A stretch of DNA of 64,000 nt from Desulfosporosinus nitroreducens (lineage in GTDB: Bacteria > Bacillota > Desulfitobacteriia > Desulfitobacteriales > Desulfitobacteriaceae): assembly GCF_023897015.1 (NCBI RefSeq), contig NZ_JAMHFY010000022.1, positions 23,092 through 87,091 on the forward strand, read 5' to 3'. The position numbers were made by a program, and so were the translations under genes. Each line of letters opens with the position of its first letter. The stretch's first letter is position 1. The notes under the pieces were generated by a model. The model ran no database searches, was not told the DNA's origin, and saw only the letters and a program-made list of their open reading frames with translations. Below, piece after piece: positions 36,852 through 44,706 of this stretch.

Positions 36852-37076
36852 CCAACATCAACACCCAACTACACTTCGTAAATTACAGTCTGAATTAGAT
36901 ATTCTACGAACATGTTCTAAAAATCTTAACATCCATTATTTTAAGCCGGCTAATTATTACAAATACCTTAAACTATCCTAAATTAGAAATTCGACAAACA
37001 TCTTACATGTCCTTCATTTAATTCTATTATTAACCTATACACCCAGAATTGAGATCCATCTCCAGCTTGGCAAAAT

Positions 37077-37100
37077 AAAAAAGCCCCCAATATTGGAGGC
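37077..37100 (-). terminator. Terminator of the CoA-disulfide reductase operon
   Basis: On the minus strand GCCTCCAA, a 2-base loop and TTGGGGGC, then TTTTTTATTTTG. It begins 33 bases after the reductase stop. Confidence 0.85.
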
Positions 37101-37132
37101 TCTCAGCCGAAATTCCGTCTTGCTTAGACCAC

Positions 37133-38914
37133 CTATTCTGAACATATCCCACAATCACTCTGCTTTTTCTTATAATCACTGATCTCTTTTCCCGTATCAC
37201 TCTTCACAACTTGGGTATCGGGATCGACGCTTTGTTTTTCTGACGTCGCTACAGGAGCAACACAAGGAGGTTTTAAAGGCGACATAAGACAAGATTTATA
37301 GCCACCGGTGAGATTTTTAACGTTATATCCATTTTGGGTTAAGATCCTGGAAGCCACATACCCTCTGAGCCCAATTTGGCAATATTCCAAGATCTCTTTA
37401 GTTTTATCGAGCTCCCCTAACCTTGCTCTCAAACTATCCACCGGAATGTGGAGTGCTCCCTCAAGGTGTCCATTATTATATTCTGTTTCTGTACGGACAT
37501 CCACTAAGATCGTTTTTTCTCGGTCATAATCCAAAAATTCCTCGATCGACATGATATCCACTCTGCCAGTCAGGACATTCTCCGCAACAAAACCCGCCAT
37601 ATTGACGGGATCTTTTGCTGAAGAATAAGGTGGTGCGTAGCAAAGCTCCAATTCCGTCAAATCTGAGACAGTTCCCCCCAGTCTTATAACCGTTGCAATG
37701 ACGTCGATTCTCTTATCTACACCAACACTGCCAACGCCCTGCGCTCCTAAGATTTTACCTTCTTCATTAAAGATCAGTTTCAAGGTCATCATGAATCCTC
37801 CAGGATAGTATGAGGCATGAGACAGTGGATGAACGGTAATTGTTTTATAAGGAATATTAAGGTGTTTCAGAGTCCGCTCATTATTACCGGTACTAGCTGC
37901 TGTTAAACCGAAGACCTTAATAATCGAAGTACCCTGGATTCCCTTATAAGAAGTCCTTAGACCTGCGATATTGTCCGCTGCTATTCGACCTTGTTTGTTA
38001 GCTGGCCCTGCAAGTGGAATCACGGTCGTTTGCTTGTTGACAAAATCATCGACTTCGATGGCATCCCCAACTGCATAGACATTTTCCACATTAGTAGCCA
38101 TGTATTTGTCAACTAAGATATGGCCTTTGGGACCGATCTTAATTCCACTTTCTTTAAGAAATCCTGTATCTGGAACAACTCCTATGGCCAAGATCACAAG
38201 ATCCGTAACCAATGTTTTCCCACTGTTAAGGATTATCTCCACACTGCTTCCCTGATCCCTAAATGAATTGACTCCATCATTTAAGATGAGCTTCACGCCA
38301 TGATCTAAAAGTTCCTTTTCCATAGCTCCGACTATATCCAAGTCGAAAGGTGCCAAGACATGTGGGGCTGCTTCAACTAATGTAACGTCAAGCCCTCGAT
38401 GTTTTAGATTCTCTGCCATTTCCACACCGATAAAGCCGCCGCCTACGACGACCGCACTATTGGTTCCCTCTTTGTCCACATAGGCTTTGATCTGATCAGT
38501 GTCCGGTATATTTCTTAAAGTTAAGATTCTCTGACTATTGACACCTTCTATGGGAGGTGTAATCGCTTTTGCTCCGGGGGATAAAACAAGGTAATCATAA
38601 ATTTCTTTATAAGTACCATTGTTCTTGGTTCTGACCGTTACTGCTTTATTACGGGTATCTAAATCAATTACCTCGCTGTTGATTCTTACGTCGATATTAA
38701 ATCGACTCTTCATGCTTTCTGGAGTCTGGACTATAAGGCTCTCTCTTTCTTTGATGGTCCCTCCAATATAATAGGGTAAACCGCAATTTGCAAAAGAAAT
38801 GTACTCATCCCTTTCAAACATAATAATCTCCGCGGTTTCATCGAGTCTTCTAAGCCTCGCTGCTGCAGATGCCCCTCCAGCAACACCACCAATAATCAAA
38901 ACCTTTTTACTCAC
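37133..38914 (-). CDS. CoA-disulfide reductase / persulfide reductase with rhodanese domain
   Basis: A 593-residue CoADR-Rhd protein. The N-terminal flavin domain starts VLIIGGVAGGASAAARLRR; the redox Cys lies in FANCGLPYYIGG (~42-53). VVVGGGFIGVEMAENL is the NAD(P)H motif, and AVGDAIEVDD closes the FAD site. The C-terminal rhodanese domain (~460-555) has ILVDVRTETEYNNGHLEGA and the active Cys in EYCQIGLRGY. A tail with DCGICSE may bind metal. The family reduces CoA disulfide, CoA persulfide or polysulfide with NAD(P)H. It is the last gene of an operon with ferredoxin and FmdB. Confidence 0.9.
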   Translation of the reverse strand: MSKKVLIIGGVAGGASAAARLRRLDETAEIIMFERDEYISFANCGLPYYIGGTIKERESLIVQTPESMKSRFNIDVRINSEVIDLDTRNKAVTVRTKNNGTYKEIYDYLVLSPGAKAITPPIEGVNSQRILTLRNIPDTDQIKAYVDKEGTNSAVVVGGGFIGVEMAENLKHRGLDVTLVEAAPHVLAPFDLDIVGAMEKELLDHGVKLILNDGVNSFRDQGSSVEIILNSGKTLVTDLVILAIGVVPDTGFLKESGIKIGPKGHILVDKYMATNVENVYAVGDAIEVDDFVNKQTTVIPLAGPANKQGRIAADNIAGLRTSYKGIQGTSIIKVFGLTAASTGNNERTLKHLNIPYKTITVHPLSHASYYPGGFMMTLKLIFNEEGKILGAQGVGSVGVDKRIDVIATVIRLGGTVSDLTELELCYAPPYSSAKDPVNMAGFVAENVLTGRVDIMSIEEFLDYDREKTILVDVRTETEYNNGHLEGALHIPVDSLRARLGELDKTKEILEYCQIGLRGYVASRILTQNGYNVKNLTGGYKSCLMSPLKPPCVAPVATSEKQSVDPDTQVVKSDTGKEISDYKKKQSDCGICSE

Positions 38915-38983
38915 TGCTTATCCTCCTTAGGTTCAGAATACCTTTTTCGACTATCTCTTTAACCATCTTACACTGTTGAAGCC

Positions 38984-39193
38984 TCATTGCTGGTCATCAA
39001 GCAAGCGCAGTAACCGTTCTCGTTCCTCTTCTAAATCCTCTCGTTCTGCCACCATTCTTGTTTGCACTGAATGAAAGGGCCAGCGGGCTTTTAAGTCGGC
39101 TAATTTTTCCTCCACATCTTTTAGAAGCAGCATTAGCTTCTGCTGATCTTTACAGGGTTCTCTTTTATTGATCCATTGTCCTTCCTCATCCAT
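38984..39193 (-). CDS. Small coiled-coil protein
   Basis: A 69-residue charged protein that starts MDEEGQWINKREPCKDQQ and continues in a long helix with heptad-like leucines (LMLLLKDVEEKLADLK) to a C-terminal acidic/basic helix ending LLRLLDDQQ. It starts inside the last eight bases of the ferredoxin gene (ATGGATGA overlap), so the two are coupled. It may be a structural partner of the ferredoxin. A longer frame upstream overlaps the ferredoxin and is not supported. Confidence 0.65.
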   Translation of the reverse strand: MDEEGQWINKREPCKDQQKLMLLLKDVEEKLADLKARWPFHSVQTRMVAEREDLEEERERLLRLLDDQQ

Positions 39194-39386
39194 TCGATTC
39201 CCTCTCCTCTGACGAGGTAAACGTAATTGCGCCATGCATACACGATTCCATACAAGCCTCACACTCAATACAAATTGCAGGGTCCACAACTGGCAGATGT
39301 GAAAAAATAGTGATCGCTTGAACAGGGCATGCATTAACACAGCGTTTACACCCGCGACACAGTTTTTCTAAGATGAACGCGGCCAT
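39186..39386 (-). CDS. 2[4Fe-4S] ferredoxin
   Basis: A 66-residue ferredoxin. Two cluster motifs are present: CRGCKRCVNACP (~10-21) and CIECEACMESCMH (~39-51). The second lacks the usual final proline but keeps all four Cys. It carries low-potential electrons in the cytosol. It sits between FmdB and a coiled-coil protein and may feed the CoA-disulfide reductase or another enzyme; the partner is not known. Confidence 0.88.
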   Translation of the reverse strand: MAAFILEKLCRGCKRCVNACPVQAITIFSHLPVVDPAICIECEACMESCMHGAITFTSSEERESNG

Positions 39387-39442
39387 CTATCTGCAACTCC
39401 TCTCATTAAGAGAAACACACGGTTTCTCGCTTAGCAGCCTGC

Positions 39443-39646
39443 TCAGCCAAAGCCGCGAGGAGCTGAGTTTGGTGCTCCTTGGGACCCTTTATCTCCAGTT
39501 GACCCCATGACATTGACCGTTGTAAACCGCTGTTTTATCTGATTTCCTCCACATATTGGGCAACTCTGTTGGTCTTTTTGACTAATCGTACAAAAGATTG
39601 AAAACTTATGCCCACACGATTGGCACACCAAATCATAACTTGGCAT
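39443..39646 (-). CDS. FmdB-family zinc-ribbon protein
   Basis: A 67-residue FmdB-type zinc ribbon. The two CxxC knuckles are CQSCGHKF (~8-15) and CPICGG (~29-34), with MPSYDLVCQSC as the usual start. The tail is Gly/Ser-rich. FmdB was named from a formamidase regulator; the general role is uncertain. It is the first gene of a four-gene leftward operon ending in the CoA-disulfide reductase. Confidence 0.82.
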   Translation of the reverse strand: MPSYDLVCQSCGHKFSIFCTISQKDQQSCPICGGNQIKQRFTTVNVMGSTGDKGSQGAPNSAPRGFG

Positions 39647-39800
39647 TTGATTAAACCTCCCTTATTGACCCATTATTTAAATATAATCTCGAGAATAATT
39701 TAGCCAGCCGCTGTTACAATAACCCATCCCTTTATCATTGATCGTGCCGCTTACTATATTATTCTCGCCCCCATATACCCCCATACCGTATCATATTTAT

Positions 39801-39829
39801 AATATATTCGCCTCTCTTTAATTTGTCAA
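39801..39829 (-). promoter_or_regulatory. Promoter of the FmdB-ferredoxin-CoADR operon
   Basis: Minus-strand TTGACA (39829-39824), a 17-bp spacer and TATATT (39806-39801). A near-perfect promoter. Downstream, CGAGAATAAT (minus strand, 39767-39758) and its complement (39699-39690) could pair in the leader. The rest of 39647-40012 holds only the 40-bp palindrome listed next. Confidence 0.75.
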
Positions 39830-39943
39830 CCCTTCTGACCTATTCATTCTCTTTAATAATTTTTGGGTAACTGTGTAACTATTCATAACTGGTTCGTGGT
39901 CCCTTTGACCGCAATCCTGCATTTAATGTTGCCATTACGACAT

Positions 39944-39983
39944 CGTTCCATCCATACTGTTAAATAACAGTATGGATGGAACG
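39944..39983. repeat. Perfect 40-bp palindrome
   Basis: CGTTCCATCCATACTGTTA (39944-39962), two bases, and its exact complement (39965-39983). It lies just past the stop of the multihaem cytochrome gene and before the FmdB promoter. There is no T-run, so a classic terminator is doubtful. Confidence 0.7.
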
Positions 39984-40012
39984 AGTCTAAAAAACTCATT
40001 TAAACTCTAAAT

Positions 40013-41542
40013 TTATGGGTTTTCGGCGGTGCGATCGTGACACTTATGACACGAATCTGCCCCTTGATCTTCGGGGTTCTGTTCGCATTCACTTCCAATC
40101 ACCAAGGGTATCTTGAACGTTTTCCCGGTCACCCGACTACTTAGATTCCAGGCCTCTCCCTCATGACGCAAAAAAGGTAAAGCTTCCCCCTTAGACGTCA
40201 CAAGAATTTCATCCCCCATTTTCAAGGTCGGAAATTTCGGATTCGTAACCTGCTTTTGCATTTGAAGAGCTAAGTCCTCCTGACTCTCAAGTTTCTTAGT
40301 CAGAGGAGGTTGATCTTTAGTTCCATGACAATCGAGGCATTGAATATGAACAGCCTCATGTTGGGATGTGTATAATTCGCCATCTCCCATCGTATCAAGT
40401 CCAGTATGACAATCAATACAGTCTAGACTCACTTCACAACGGGCAAAGAGTTCACCGGGCAAATAATAATCCCTCACGCGATCCGTCCAAGTTAAGTCTC
40501 CAGCCTGCCAATCTAGTGTGACTTTGTCGATATCAGGCCGTGCAGTAAATTTCATTTGAATTGGATCATGGGTCCCTTGGTTATGACATTGGTTACATTG
40601 GGTATAAGGAATTTGGGTTGTCAGGCGGTGAACCATTCCGCGCCCGCTTTGATTCTCCTTAATGGTCGTATCATTGCCGATATAAGTATGAGTTGGGTTG
40701 GTCAAGACATGACAGGCTTCACAACCATTTCCCAGAACGTTTCCATTCGCTTCGCCCTTTTGATTACTCAGGTATGTTGAACCTTTTGAAGCCTCTTGTT
40801 CTGTAGTCGCTAGGAGAGGATTATTTGAGGCCAAGAGTAAATCTCCTCCGCTTTGATGACATTGACTCAGACAACTCTGTTGAAATATTTCTTCATTAGG
40901 TCGCCCCTGCAACGGATTTGGATAAACAAAGGCCCCTTCGCCCTTGCTAAGACCTGAAACCTCGTTGATTTTATCAAGCCCAAATATCCGGCGCACAACA
41001 CTTAACTCTCCAGCCTTCGTGGACATAATCGAGGTTTTCACTGTATCCACTTGATTTTTAGCCAGCTCATGATTCCCACTGTGGCAGGCCGCCCCATTAG
41101 GACCAGTCCCCCCGCAACTTAAGGATGCTGCATCTAAGGACCCTGGATGCCCGCCTCCATACATTTGAGCATGGGCTGTCGTTTTGTCCAGCGACCGAGG
41201 GTTTCCGCCATGGCATACCGCACATCCCAAGGTATTACTGGGATGGGAGTCCGATATTTCTTCAAGCCCCAGGTGACAGGTTTGGCAGCGTTCAACTTCC
41301 CCATTCGGAAGCACGAGATTGACGATCTCAGGTTTCCGATTTTGATAACTGGCGATTTCTGCTTGTATTCTCATTTGCTCTTCAGCATCACTAATCGTTC
41401 CGAGTTCAAATTGCAACTTAGAAGTTTGCTCAGTAAAATACTCTGTTTGATAATTACCCCATTCCGGAGCCTTAGACTGTTTCAGGGTTAGAATAACCAT
41501 CAATATTAAGAAAAGACTTGCCAATAAAAATGCTTTTCTCAT
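40013..41542 (-). CDS. Exported multihaem cytochrome c
   Basis: A 509-residue cytochrome with an N-terminal signal or anchor (MRKAFLLASLFLILMVILT). Seven canonical CxxCH haem sites are visible: CQTCH, CAVCH, CEACH, CNQCH, CIDCH, CLDCH and CHKCH. Two irregular sites, CLSQCH and a long CGGTGPNGAACH, may bind haem as well. The frame runs 20 codons further upstream, but the ATG at 41542 gives the signal directly and follows the cytochrome b gene by one base. It is the last gene of the Rieske/cytochrome b cluster and should receive electrons from it outside the membrane. No enzyme family fits. Confidence 0.82.
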   Translation of the reverse strand: MRKAFLLASLFLILMVILTLKQSKAPEWGNYQTEYFTEQTSKLQFELGTISDAEEQMRIQAEIASYQNRKPEIVNLVLPNGEVERCQTCHLGLEEISDSHPSNTLGCAVCHGGNPRSLDKTTAHAQMYGGGHPGSLDAASLSCGGTGPNGAACHSGNHELAKNQVDTVKTSIMSTKAGELSVVRRIFGLDKINEVSGLSKGEGAFVYPNPLQGRPNEEIFQQSCLSQCHQSGGDLLLASNNPLLATTEQEASKGSTYLSNQKGEANGNVLGNGCEACHVLTNPTHTYIGNDTTIKENQSGRGMVHRLTTQIPYTQCNQCHNQGTHDPIQMKFTARPDIDKVTLDWQAGDLTWTDRVRDYYLPGELFARCEVSLDCIDCHTGLDTMGDGELYTSQHEAVHIQCLDCHGTKDQPPLTKKLESQEDLALQMQKQVTNPKFPTLKMGDEILVTSKGEALPFLRHEGEAWNLSSRVTGKTFKIPLVIGSECEQNPEDQGADSCHKCHDRTAENP

Positions 41543-41543
41543 T

Positions 41544-41909
41544 TTAAGTCCACCATAATTCTTTGACGACAAACCACAACAGAAAGACACAAACAAAAGC
41601 AAAGAGAGTCATAAAGATCCTTTGACCCCACTTTACACCCAAAACATCAACCAACCAGGGCAAACCTGAAATCCCGGCAATAATTAGAATGGGAATTAGC
41701 AGAGCCCCTACCCTCGGTGGGAGATATAATAACAAAATTTGAAACGGACCAAAGATCCAGGGAGCAACGGCATGGGAAACAGATGGAGCCTGATTACTCG
41801 TGCCGACACTAGCCTGGAACATTAAAGCCAAGGCTAGGCAAAATGCCAAGAAAAATATTGCAGCTATTCCCTCTTTTTCTATAAGGTGTTTAAGCGGTGA
41901 ACGTGCCAT
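41544..41909 (-). CDS. Cytochrome b subunit IV-like protein
   Basis: A 121-residue membrane protein with three hydrophobic segments. The segment APWIFGPFQILLLYLPP (~49-65) corresponds to the quinone-site region of the C-terminal half of cytochrome b (PetD-like), followed by VGALLIPILIIAG. The classical PEWY motif is replaced by a related APWIF. It follows the haem-binding half by 12 bases. Together the two form a split cytochrome b. Confidence 0.7.
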   Translation of the reverse strand: MARSPLKHLIEKEGIAAIFFLAFCLALALMFQASVGTSNQAPSVSHAVAPWIFGPFQILLLYLPPRVGALLIPILIIAGISGLPWLVDVLGVKWGQRIFMTLFAFVCVFLLWFVVKELWWT

Positions 41910-41921
41910 ATGGACTCCCCC

Positions 41922-42545
41922 TTAGAGCGGACGTACTCCCCCGTCACGACGAACACGCCAGAAATGATAAAGTTGTAATAAAAAAGCAACCATAGGCAGG
42001 GCAACACAATGCCATACATACACTACAAGGGTACTTCCACTTAACGCAGAAGGTTCTCCAAACAAAATCTGAGCCAGCCCACTCCCTATTACTGGGATTA
42101 ATTCTAATATGTTTACTGCTACAGTAGCGGCCGCGCCACTTTCCTGTGATCCAATTAATAAGTATCCTGTAAAATCTAAAAACAATACGAAAATAAGCAA
42201 CCCCACTCCAACAAGCCAATTCAACTGTTTGGGAGGTTTATAGGAATGCGTCCAAACGACTCGCAGCATATGAAGGTTTACAGTTACAACCATGAGTTGC
42301 CCCGACCAATAATGCAAATTCCTGATGACTCCACCATATGGAATCACCGATGAAATAGTTAAAATACTGCTGAAAGCGTTATCTCCTGGTTGATAATGAA
42401 ACATAAGCAGGAGACCCGTAACCCCGAGTACGATGAAGGCTAGAAATGACACCCCTCCAAGGCAAAAGGTATAAAGTACCCTAAGAGCTCCCTCAGGGAC
42501 AAATCTTGGTCTAATATGATTCACAAAGTTTTTGGTATCATTCAT
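41922..42545 (-). CDS. Cytochrome b6-type haem-binding subunit
   Basis: A 207-residue four-helix cytochrome b N-half. The haem-binding histidines are in NLHYWSGQLMVVTVNLHMLR (helix B, ~81-100) and VYVWHCVALPMVAFLLQLYH (helix D, ~178-197), with the usual spacing. It accepts electrons from menaquinol and works with the Rieske protein. The start overlaps the Rieske stop by four bases. No C-terminal domain; subunit IV is the next gene. Confidence 0.88.
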   Translation of the reverse strand: MNDTKNFVNHIRPRFVPEGALRVLYTFCLGGVSFLAFIVLGVTGLLLMFHYQPGDNAFSSILTISSVIPYGGVIRNLHYWSGQLMVVTVNLHMLRVVWTHSYKPPKQLNWLVGVGLLIFVLFLDFTGYLLIGSQESGAAATVAVNILELIPVIGSGLAQILFGEPSALSGSTLVVYVWHCVALPMVAFLLQLYHFWRVRRDGGVRPL

Positions 42546-43033
42546 ACTCGAGTATCCATTCCTACTATTTTTGAAGTATTAATAATCAGCGAACCGTCCG
42601 GTTGAGATTGGACAGCGACTCTAGGCAAAGCCTTAGGGGCAGGTCCTGATACAGTCTTGCCTTCTTCATCATAAATGCTGGCATGACAAGGACAAATCCA
42701 TTCTTTCTTTTCTGCATAATAGTTTACCTCGCAGCCAAGATGAGTACAGGTGGCTACCAACGCCATGACCCCAGAGGAATCTCTTTTAACCCAGACACGA
42801 GCAGCGGCTGTGTTTTGCCAGCCGCTGTTTTCTGAAAGTGGTTTTTTATAAACCACTAGGGGAGATTTCTGTCGATCCTCTTTACTTGTGAGATACTTAA
42901 AGAGCGGTTCGATGGTCAAGGCAGCTGAGGCGATGACCCCCACCCATGCTAAACGCAACACGGCACGTCTCGTCCATTCTGATTGCTTAGGCATGTGCAA
43001 TCTTACCTGGTTAAGAAACCTGGACAAACCCAA
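42542..43033 (-). CDS. Rieske iron-sulfur protein
   Basis: A 163-residue Rieske protein with a TTG start preceded by AGGAAAGG. A twin-arginine-like anchor (WTRRAVLRLAWVGVIA) leads to one membrane segment. Cluster motifs: CTHLGC (~93-98) and CPCHASIYD (~113-121), with both Cys-x-His pairs. It takes an electron from menaquinol at the Qo site. It is the first gene of a four-gene block after the NrfD subunit, with 144 bases between. Confidence 0.9.
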   Translation of the reverse strand: MGLSRFLNQVRLHMPKQSEWTRRAVLRLAWVGVIASAALTIEPLFKYLTSKEDRQKSPLVVYKKPLSENSGWQNTAAARVWVKRDSSGVMALVATCTHLGCEVNYYAEKKEWICPCHASIYDEEGKTVSGPAPKALPRVAVQSQPDGSLIINTSKIVGMDTRV

Positions 43034-43126
43034 CCTTTTCCTTTCCTGTAATTCTATGTCATTCCAGGTTTAAGCTAATCGATTTAAGCAGTCTAAACGT
43101 ATCTAATAACTACTATACCCTTATTC

Positions 43127-43172
43127 ATCCAATCGTGAAACTCACACTTCTACAAGTGGGAGTAGTATCCCG
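43127..43172 (-). repeat. Dispersed repeat, copy B (inverted)
   Basis: On the minus strand the block reads ACTCCCACTT then GAGTTTCACGATT and matches the block at 3061-3110. It is a near-palindrome (ACTC-x-CACTT...AAGTG-x-GAGT). It fills most of the gap between the NrfD and Rieske genes, so it may also affect transcript processing. Confidence 0.6.
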
Positions 43173-43177
43173 CACTC

Positions 43178-44074
43178 TTAGAACCAGCTATTCGTTTGCC
43201 CAGCATAGGTTATGACATACCGCACGAAAAATCCTCCAAATAAGACCAAGAAACTGCTGCTGATTGTCACAGGCCAAACCCATTTCACTGGGATTTTTCC
43301 CTTAAGTTCCATTAACTCCATAAACAAAGGAATGATCAAACCAAGTCCGACAATTAAAAGCCAGAAAACCCAAACATAGTTTCCAACCAACAAACTGCTA
43401 AAGGCCATTGATTCACTGGCTGAGCTTGATCTGCCCATCACGATCATTATTAGTATAATCAAACACTCTAGGATAATCAATCCGGCATCTGCTTTAGTCA
43501 AGACGTGCAATTCTTTGTGCCGAGCCCGTTTCCAGGGGCTGAGATTCGAAATCATAATTACAGCAGCCACCCCAGTCGAAAGTGCAGAAATTAAGAACAG
43601 TATTGGCAGCAGAGGTGCATCCCAGATTGGCCGTACTGCTGCATTGAGAAGAAGACCTGTATAAGATGCAACAGCAATGGATAGAAATGGCATTAACATT
43701 GCCAGGCGCTTCTTCCATCGTTCCAACTGCAGAGTCTGCCCTACTTTTTGATAGGCTTGCGGAAGCCAAAGGTAAAGGTAACCAAAACTCAACAAAGTGA
43801 AAAACAAAATGATCCAACTCCCATAGGACATCGGGGAGCTCAGTTCCAAAGTTAAAAATAACTGATAAAAATTAAACGGGCTTCCGAGATCGAGTACCAG
43901 CAGGCCTAATCCCAAGGAAATCGGGAAGGGTGACAGATAGGCACCCCAGCGGCTGACTCGTTCAAATTCTTGACCGCCATAGAGAAAAGCGAGATTCGAG
44001 GTGATCATGGCTCCAGCACTCAGTCCCGCAGTGAAAAGATAAATGACAATCATTAACCCCCAAGTTAATTCCAC
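43178..44074 (-). CDS. NrfD/PsrC-family membrane subunit
   Basis: A 298-residue multi-span membrane protein of the NrfD/PsrC group (about eight helices). It begins WGLMIVIYLFTAGLSAGAM, typical for this family, and has LVLDLGSPFNFYQLFLTLE, SSPMSYGSWIILFF and LLNAAVRPIWDAP. It exchanges electrons between quinone and the FeS subunit and may pump or translocate protons. It follows the FeS subunit by 21 bases. Together the three form a PhsABC/PsrABC-type complex. Confidence 0.88.
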   Translation of the reverse strand: MELTWGLMIVIYLFTAGLSAGAMITSNLAFLYGGQEFERVSRWGAYLSPFPISLGLGLLVLDLGSPFNFYQLFLTLELSSPMSYGSWIILFFTLLSFGYLYLWLPQAYQKVGQTLQLERWKKRLAMLMPFLSIAVASYTGLLLNAAVRPIWDAPLLPILFLISALSTGVAAVIMISNLSPWKRARHKELHVLTKADAGLIILECLIILIMIVMGRSSSASESMAFSSLLVGNYVWVFWLLIVGLGLIIPLFMELMELKGKIPVKWVWPVTISSSFLVLFGGFFVRYVITYAGQTNSWF

Positions 44075-44095
44075 TTAGTCCACCTCCTTAGCCCG

Positions 44096-44671
44096 TTATT
44101 TCCCATCGGGTATATCAGGAACAGCTTCGTCAATATAATAAATATTAGGGCCCGTTCCCACCTCTTTAAGTAGGATTCTTGTCGGATACTGAGCTATCAG
44201 CCTAGAGACAACACTGCTTGGGTCGTTGAGATCCCCAGCTTGCCGGGATTTCCCCAGGCAAGTTTGCACACACGCAGGCTCAAGTCCTTGCTCAAGGCGA
44301 TGTAAGCATAATGTACACTTATCTGCCTTTCCAGTTTCAGAATTGGAAAAACGTGCATCGTACGGGCAAGCCGTAAGACAATATTTACAGCCGATGCATT
44401 TCTTATCCTCGACAATGACAATTCCATCGGATCGTTTTTGAGACGCCCCTGTTGGACAAACCGAGACACAGGGCGGGTTATCACAATGCATACAATTCCC
44501 CGGTTGAAACATTTCCGAAACTCTCGGGAACTGCCCTTGGACTCCGCTACTCTTCACCCAATTGCGCGTATGCCCGAGTGGCACGTCATTTTCTGAGCGA
44601 CAGGCCACCATACAAGCATCACAATCGATACAGCGTGAAGTAATGATGACAAATCCCATGCGAACAGTCAT
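44096..44671 (-). CDS. Four-cluster ferredoxin subunit (PsrB/PhsB-like)
   Basis: A 191-residue FeS protein with four [4Fe-4S] motifs: CIDCDACMVACRSEN (~13-27), CMHCDNPPCVSVCPTGA (~60-76), CIGCKYCLTACPYDARF (~91-107) and a last one with CTLCLHRLEQGLEPAC (~117-132). This is the electron-wire subunit of molybdopterin oxidoreductases such as thiosulfate and polysulfide reductase. It lies between the catalytic and membrane subunits and is exported, probably with the Tat-dependent catalytic subunit. Confidence 0.93.
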   Translation of the reverse strand: MTVRMGFVIITSRCIDCDACMVACRSENDVPLGHTRNWVKSSGVQGQFPRVSEMFQPGNCMHCDNPPCVSVCPTGASQKRSDGIVIVEDKKCIGCKYCLTACPYDARFSNSETGKADKCTLCLHRLEQGLEPACVQTCLGKSRQAGDLNDPSSVVSRLIAQYPTRILLKEVGTGPNIYYIDEAVPDIPDGK

Positions 44672-44706
44672 TTTTTTCCCTCCTACCCTTATACCTAACT
44701 TTCCTC

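Noticed and set aside
38984..39340. 118-codon version of the coiled-coil protein
   Set aside because: Its first 49 codons overlap the ferredoxin gene in another frame; the ATG at 39193 gives a clean overlap start.
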